Translations under genes and position numbers: made by a program | Shown here: positions 5,116-5,875 of the stretch, one piece after another | How positions within the stretch are numbered: the stretch's first letter is position 1 | Layout of the letters: each line of letters begins with the position of its first letter | Notes under the pieces: generated by a model | Seen by the model: only the letters and a program-made list of their open reading frames with translations | The model's database searches: none | Told to the model about the DNA's origin: nothing | Origin: Blautia sp. | GTDB taxonomy: Bacteria; Bacillota; Clostridia; Lachnospirales; Lachnospiraceae | Length of the DNA stretch: 5,875 bases | Assembly (NCBI GenBank): GCA_017420455.1 | Contig: JAFOJB010000542.1 | Location: 1 to 5,875 of the forward strand | Reading direction: 5' to 3'

Positions 5116-5875
5116 ATGGTCTCATGGAACAACCTTGATACTCTCGGAACTTATCAGTCTCTCGCAGCCAGAAAGGAAAAAGTAGATCTGAAGGCTGTCC
5201 TTTCCGGAGAAGCCGGTGCGGAACGGGTAGGAAAATACAGCGTCCCCATGGCAGAGGAGCTGGCCTACAATTTTGCCGCAAAGCAGGTAAACGATGAACT
5301 GCTTGCCGGACTTCAGGCACTGTCGGATGAAGCACAGCTTACAGAGAAATTCGCAGAGCTTTACAATGGAGCTGTCATCAATACCGGTGAAAAGCGTCTT
5401 GTCCTCCATCATCTCACCCGCGGCCAGCTGGGAGATACCGTCATGGCCGACGGTGTGGATAAACGTGCCTTTTATACGGCTCAGCAGGAAAAGATCGCGG
5501 AATTTGCCAGAAAGGTACATTCCGGAGAGATCGCCAATGCGGCAGGAGAGAAATTCACTACCGTAGTACAGATCGGCATCGGGGGCAGCGATCTTGGCCC
5601 CAGAGCAATTTATCTTGCCCTGGAGAACTGGGCAAAAGCCAACAATACCCACAGGATGGAAGCGAAATTCATCAGCAATGTGGACCCGGACGATGCGGCG
5701 GCAGTCCTTGCCTCCATCGATGTGGCTCATACCCTCTTTGTGCTGGTATCCAAATCCGGAACCACCCTGGAGACCCTGACCAATGAGTCCTTCGTAAAGG
5801 ACGCACTGGAAAAGGCAGGCCTTGACAGCGCAAACCATATGGTAGCCGTTACCAGCGAAACCTCTCCTCTGGCAA
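5116..5875 (+). CDS. pgi: Glucose-6-phosphate isomerase (3'-truncated)
   Basis: The first 253 codons are present and no stop is reached before the window ends. The enzyme interconverts glucose-6-phosphate and fructose-6-phosphate in the cytoplasm, linking glycolysis, gluconeogenesis and amino-sugar supply. An N-terminal helical region includes ELYNGAVINTGEKRLVLHHLTRG (residues about 82-104), the counterpart of the N-x-(S/T)-E-x-R-(A/L)-V-L-H segment of the family. The first SIS-type phosphosugar-binding half begins with VVQIGIGGSDLGPRAIY (about 150-166). It continues with FISNVDPDD (185-193) and LVSKSGTTLET (210-220), whose Ser/Thr cluster binds the substrate phosphate. The later catalytic Glu, His and Lys residues lie beyond the right edge and cannot be checked. 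The gene is 119 nt after murF, with its own candidate promoter and leader, so it may be partly independent of the wall genes. Confidence 0.93.
   Translation, partial: MVSWNNLDTLGTYQSLAARKEKVDLKAVLSGEAGAERVGKYSVPMAEELAYNFAAKQVNDELLAGLQALSDEAQLTEKFAELYNGAVINTGEKRLVLHHLTRGQLGDTVMADGVDKRAFYTAQQEKIAEFARKVHSGEIANAAGEKFTTVVQIGIGGSDLGPRAIYLALENWAKANNTHRMEAKFISNVDPDDAAAVLASIDVAHTLFVLVSKSGTTLETLTNESFVKDALEKAGLDSANHMVAVTSETSPLA

Noticed and set aside
5013..5138. Possible 41-codon leader peptide in the murF-pgi spacer, overlapping the start of pgi
   Set aside because: It has no convincing ribosome binding site (only GGAT upstream) and its composition simply follows the stem-loop sequence. It lacks the run of regulatory codons expected in an attenuation peptide.
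604..5335. Three long minus-strand open frames of 515, 458 and 613 codons (604-2151, 2148-3524, 3494-5335)
   Set aside because: Each lies in exact codon register opposite a recognised + strand gene. In that register minus-strand stops arise only where the sense gene uses TTA, CTA or TCA, which are rare here. Their proteins show no recognisable motifs, so they are by-products of codon usage.
5122..5838. Minus-strand open frame of 238 codons
   Set aside because: It is the register-matched antisense shadow of pgi, with the same explanation and no protein-like motifs.

Overview
The window reads as an ordinary, one-directional housekeeping stretch from a Gram-positive Bacillota genome. A gut-type clostridium, probably Lachnospiraceae, is the best guess. 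The grounds are strong AGGAGG-type ribosome binding sites, moderately GC-rich codon use with few TTA/CTA/TCA codons, a tandem PG-binding/YkuD membrane protein of clostridial type, and a ddl-murF-pgi order. This placement is inference; no rRNA or other taxonomic marker is present.

Layout, all on the + strand. (1) 1-698 is the 3' half of a PLP-dependent class I aminotransferase of the aspartate-aminotransferase type, cut by the window edge. (2) 721-2292 encodes a membrane-anchored cell-wall protein with two PG-binding-like modules and a C-terminal YkuD (L,D-transpeptidase) fold, in which the catalytic Cys position is Ser. (3) 2293-2462 is a 170-nt spacer full of inverted repeats with no clear terminator T-tract or promoter. 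(4) 2463-3497 is ddl, D-alanine--D-alanine ligase. (5) 3509-4996 is murF, 11 nt downstream of ddl. (6) 4997-5115 is a 119-nt spacer with a candidate extended -10 promoter and two mutually exclusive long helices. (7) 5116-5875 is the 5' half of pgi, glucose-6-phosphate isomerase, which runs off the right edge.

Ddl makes the D-Ala-D-Ala dipeptide and MurF attaches it to UDP-MurNAc-tripeptide, so these two genes are consecutive cytoplasmic steps in peptidoglycan precursor synthesis. The upstream YkuD protein would sit outside the membrane, where peptidoglycan is cross-linked, but its active-site signature is lost, so a binding, scaffold or regulatory role is more likely than catalysis. Pgi belongs to central carbon metabolism and supplies fructose-6-phosphate, the precursor of amino sugars.

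The observation most worth following is the apparently inactive YkuD domain (Cys to Ser, SHGC-type signature replaced by TTGS, plus an acidic insertion) encoded beside ddl-murF. The structured spacers before ddl and pgi come second. I saw no mobile elements, CRISPR arrays, tRNAs or rRNAs.
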